Part shown: piece by piece, positions 13,379 to 14,541 of the stretch
Layout of the letters: each line of letters opens with the position of its first letter
How positions within the stretch are numbered: position 1 is the first letter of the stretch
Assembly: GCA_003694775.1 (NCBI GenBank)
Contig: RFJV01000270.1
Coordinates: 1-14,541 of the forward strand
Direction: 5' to 3'
From: Chloroflexota bacterium
GTDB taxonomy: Bacteria > Chloroflexota > Anaerolineae > 4572-78 > J111
DNA: 14,541 nucleotides
Position numbers and translations under genes: made by a program
Notes under the pieces: generated by a model
Databases searched by the model: none
Told to the model about the DNA's origin: nothing
Seen by the model: only the letters and a program-made list of their open reading frames with translations

Positions 13379-14422
13379 ATGATACGACAAATTACACTGG
13401 TAACAGCCGGAGCCATCGCCGTGCTGGCCATCACTGCTTGCCGGGCCGAAAGAGCCGCCGCGCCCGCCCCCACCAACCCCGCGCCGAGCCAGCCCGCGCC
13501 CGTACTTCAGGGCGACCTGCCGGCTCCCGACCATCCGCTGGAAGAGACCAGCTATTCCTGGAGCCAGCTGTTGGCCCGCGATGCCATCCGTCCGGTGTAC
13601 GTGCCCGAATTTGCCCCGGCAGACCAGGCCCCCTACGAGGACGACGAGCTGGTCATCGGGGTGGCTCTTAACGGCGAGGCCAAAGCCTACGCTATCGGCC
13701 CGCTGAACAGCCGCGAAATGGTCAACGATACCATCGGCGGGGTGCCCATCCTGGTCACCTGGTGACCCATCTGCTACACGGGCATGGTTCATGACCGACG
13801 TATCAACGGAGAAACGTACCTCTTTGGCAATCAGGGCGCGCTGTTTATGAATGCTATGACCTGGTACGACCACCAGACGGAGAGTGTCTGGTCTCAGGTA
13901 TGGGGACAGGCCATAGCCGGGCCGCTGAAGGGAACTACCCTGCGCCTCATTCCGGCCTCGATGACCACCTGGGCCGCCTGGAAGGCAGACCACCCGGACA
14001 CGCTGGCAATGACCAACGACAAAACCGGCTTCTTCAACCGGCAGGAAAAGCCGCGCGACAACTGGGTTGTCGGCGTGGTTATTGGGACAGACAGCAAGGC
14101 ATTTTACTACACCGCGCTTGTCCGCGAAGGCGTGGTCAACGACTACGTGGGGCCGTACCCCGTGGTGCTCACTGCCGATAAGGAGACTCGAAGCGTGCAC
14201 GTCTACCTGCGGCAGGTCAACAACCGGGAACTCACTCTCGCGCTTGATGCCGGCGGAGAATATCTGGTCGACACGCAGAACCCGGCAGATGCCTGGAGCG
14301 TGTCCCGCGGCCTGCCCCGCGACCGGCCTGCCGGCGAGCCTCCCCTTCTGCCGGTCCCATACATTTCATCGTTCGATTGGGCCTGGTCCGACTTCCATCC
14401 CGGCAGTGAATTTTACGAATAG
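13379..14422 (+). CDS. DUF3179 lipoprotein, probable selenoprotein (in-frame UGA = Sec129)
   Basis: A 347-residue product if the TGA at 13763-13765 is read as selenocysteine. The N-terminus is a lipoprotein signal peptide (hydrophobic 5-19, lipobox ITAC, C21), followed by a Pro/Ala-rich spacer, so the protein is exported and membrane-anchored. DUF3179 similarity runs continuously across the TGA: ELVIGVALNGEAKAYAIGPL at 90-109, MVNDTIGGVPILVTW, then U-PIC-YTG, YLFGNQGALFMN, WYDHQTESVWSQVWGQAIAG, and the usual ending DFHPGSEFYE. Relatives have VTYCPLC here, so U129 replaces the first Cys of CxxC. A SECIS-like hairpin follows. The ATG has AAGGAG eight bases upstream. The enzymatic role of DUF3179 is unknown to me; the redox-type motif suggests thiol/selenol or metal chemistry (inference). 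Alternatives are a nonsense mutation or a base error. Its 3' end overlaps a convergent gene by 10 bases. Confidence 0.85.
13763..13802 (+). promoter_or_regulatory. UGA selenocysteine codon and bacterial SECIS-like stem-loop
   Basis: The UGA at 13763-13765 is followed by a foldable segment. TAC (13775-13777) pairs with GTA (13800-13802), CGG (13779-13781) with CCG (13795-13797), and CAT (13783-13785) with ATG (13791-13793). The apical loop is GGTTC (13786-13790). Twenty bases separate the UGA from the loop G pair. Bacterial SECIS elements bound by SelB typically carry G/GGU in the loop about 16-37 bases after the UGA, as I recall the published model. Internal A/AC and G-A mismatches resemble the bulges of known elements. 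The fold was done by eye. Confidence 0.72.
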
Positions 14423-14541
14423 CCAGCCTGCCCGCCAACCAGTTCCGACAGCATACCGGTAAACTGCGCCCGGTTTACCGTTTTGACCTCCAGCGGCGCG
14501 TCGGCCTGCTCCAAGGCCAGGGCCAGCCAGGCCGCGCCGCC
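14413..14541 (-). CDS. C-terminal fragment of an unidentified protein (runs off the window)
   Basis: An open minus-strand frame enters from the right edge and ends at TAA (14413-14415), giving the last 42 residues: it begins GGAAWLALALEQAD, passes LEVKTVNRAQFTGML and ends VGGQAGYS. Codon third positions are GC-rich like the neighbouring genes, which supports real coding, and the end overlaps the convergent DUF3179 stop by 10 bases. I do not recognise the family. A GGAA-Ala-rich helix near the C-terminus is seen in sugar (FGGY-type) kinases among others, but this is too little to assign. Confidence 0.45.
   Translation of the reverse strand, partial: GGAAWLALALEQADAPLEVKTVNRAQFTGMLSELVGGQAGYS

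Noticed and set aside
13379..13765. Short 128-residue gene ending at the TGA, with a second gene starting at ATG 13784
   Set aside because: DUF3179 similarity continues through the TGA in the same frame, the ATG at 13784 has no SD, and the conserved Cys motif is split exactly at the TGA. Selenocysteine read-through explains all of this better.
13379..14422. Pseudogene by nonsense mutation
   Set aside because: Only one stop exists, at the one position where Sec for Cys is expected, with a SECIS-like hairpin behind it, and the rest of the frame is intact. It remains the main alternative.

Overview
The window is a GC-rich bacterial chromosome segment. It most likely comes from a Chloroflexota (Anaerolineae-like) genome. 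That guess rests on a short Flp-type pilin, the yqeY-yqfF-ybeY-dgkA gene order, and AT-rich intergenic 7-8 bp repeat arrays and palindromes of a kind I associate with that phylum. No rRNA or phylogenetic marker is present, so the assignment is inference.

Layout. (1) Positions 2-3926, minus strand: a tightly coupled operon of a YtcJ-type amidohydrolase, a two-part SAM methyltransferase and an RraA-like protein, with overlapping stop/start codons and a good promoter at 3965-3993. (2) 4060-4321, plus strand: a 48-residue Flp-type prepilin with an extended -10 promoter, a strong Shine-Dalgarno (SD) site and a terminator whose U-tract is also the end of the facing gene. (3) 4312-5321, minus: an NAD(P)-binding extended-SDR/NmrA-like protein with its own near-consensus promoter. 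(4) 5335-5508, minus: tRNA-Lys(CUU) as a separate unit with promoter and terminator. (5) 5510-9157, minus: housekeeping operon yqeY, 7TM-HD phosphohydrolase (PgpH/YqfF), ybeY and dgkA, covering c-di-AMP turnover, rRNA maturation and lipid recycling. (6) 9158-9556: no gene, but a run of five short hairpins and an array of 8-bp repeats. (7) 9557-12207, minus: operon of a PHP-phosphoesterase/AlbA_2 fusion protein, MoaB/Mog and a HIT hydrolase. (8) 12208-12838: no gene, but several unrelated simple-repeat arrays, including a second array of the same 8-bp unit. (9) 12839-13287, minus: a stand-alone CheY-like receiver with a TTG start and a palindrome across its promoter. (10) 13379-14422, plus: a DUF3179 lipoprotein read through an in-frame UGA. 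(11) 14413-14541, minus: the C-terminal end of an unidentified gene.

The most notable item is the DUF3179 gene. A single in-frame UGA falls where the family normally has the first Cys of a CxxC motif. It is followed at the right distance by a stem-loop with GGU in its apical loop, as expected for a bacterial SECIS element. The gene is therefore best read as a selenoprotein (U129-P-I-C132) rather than as a broken gene or two separate genes.
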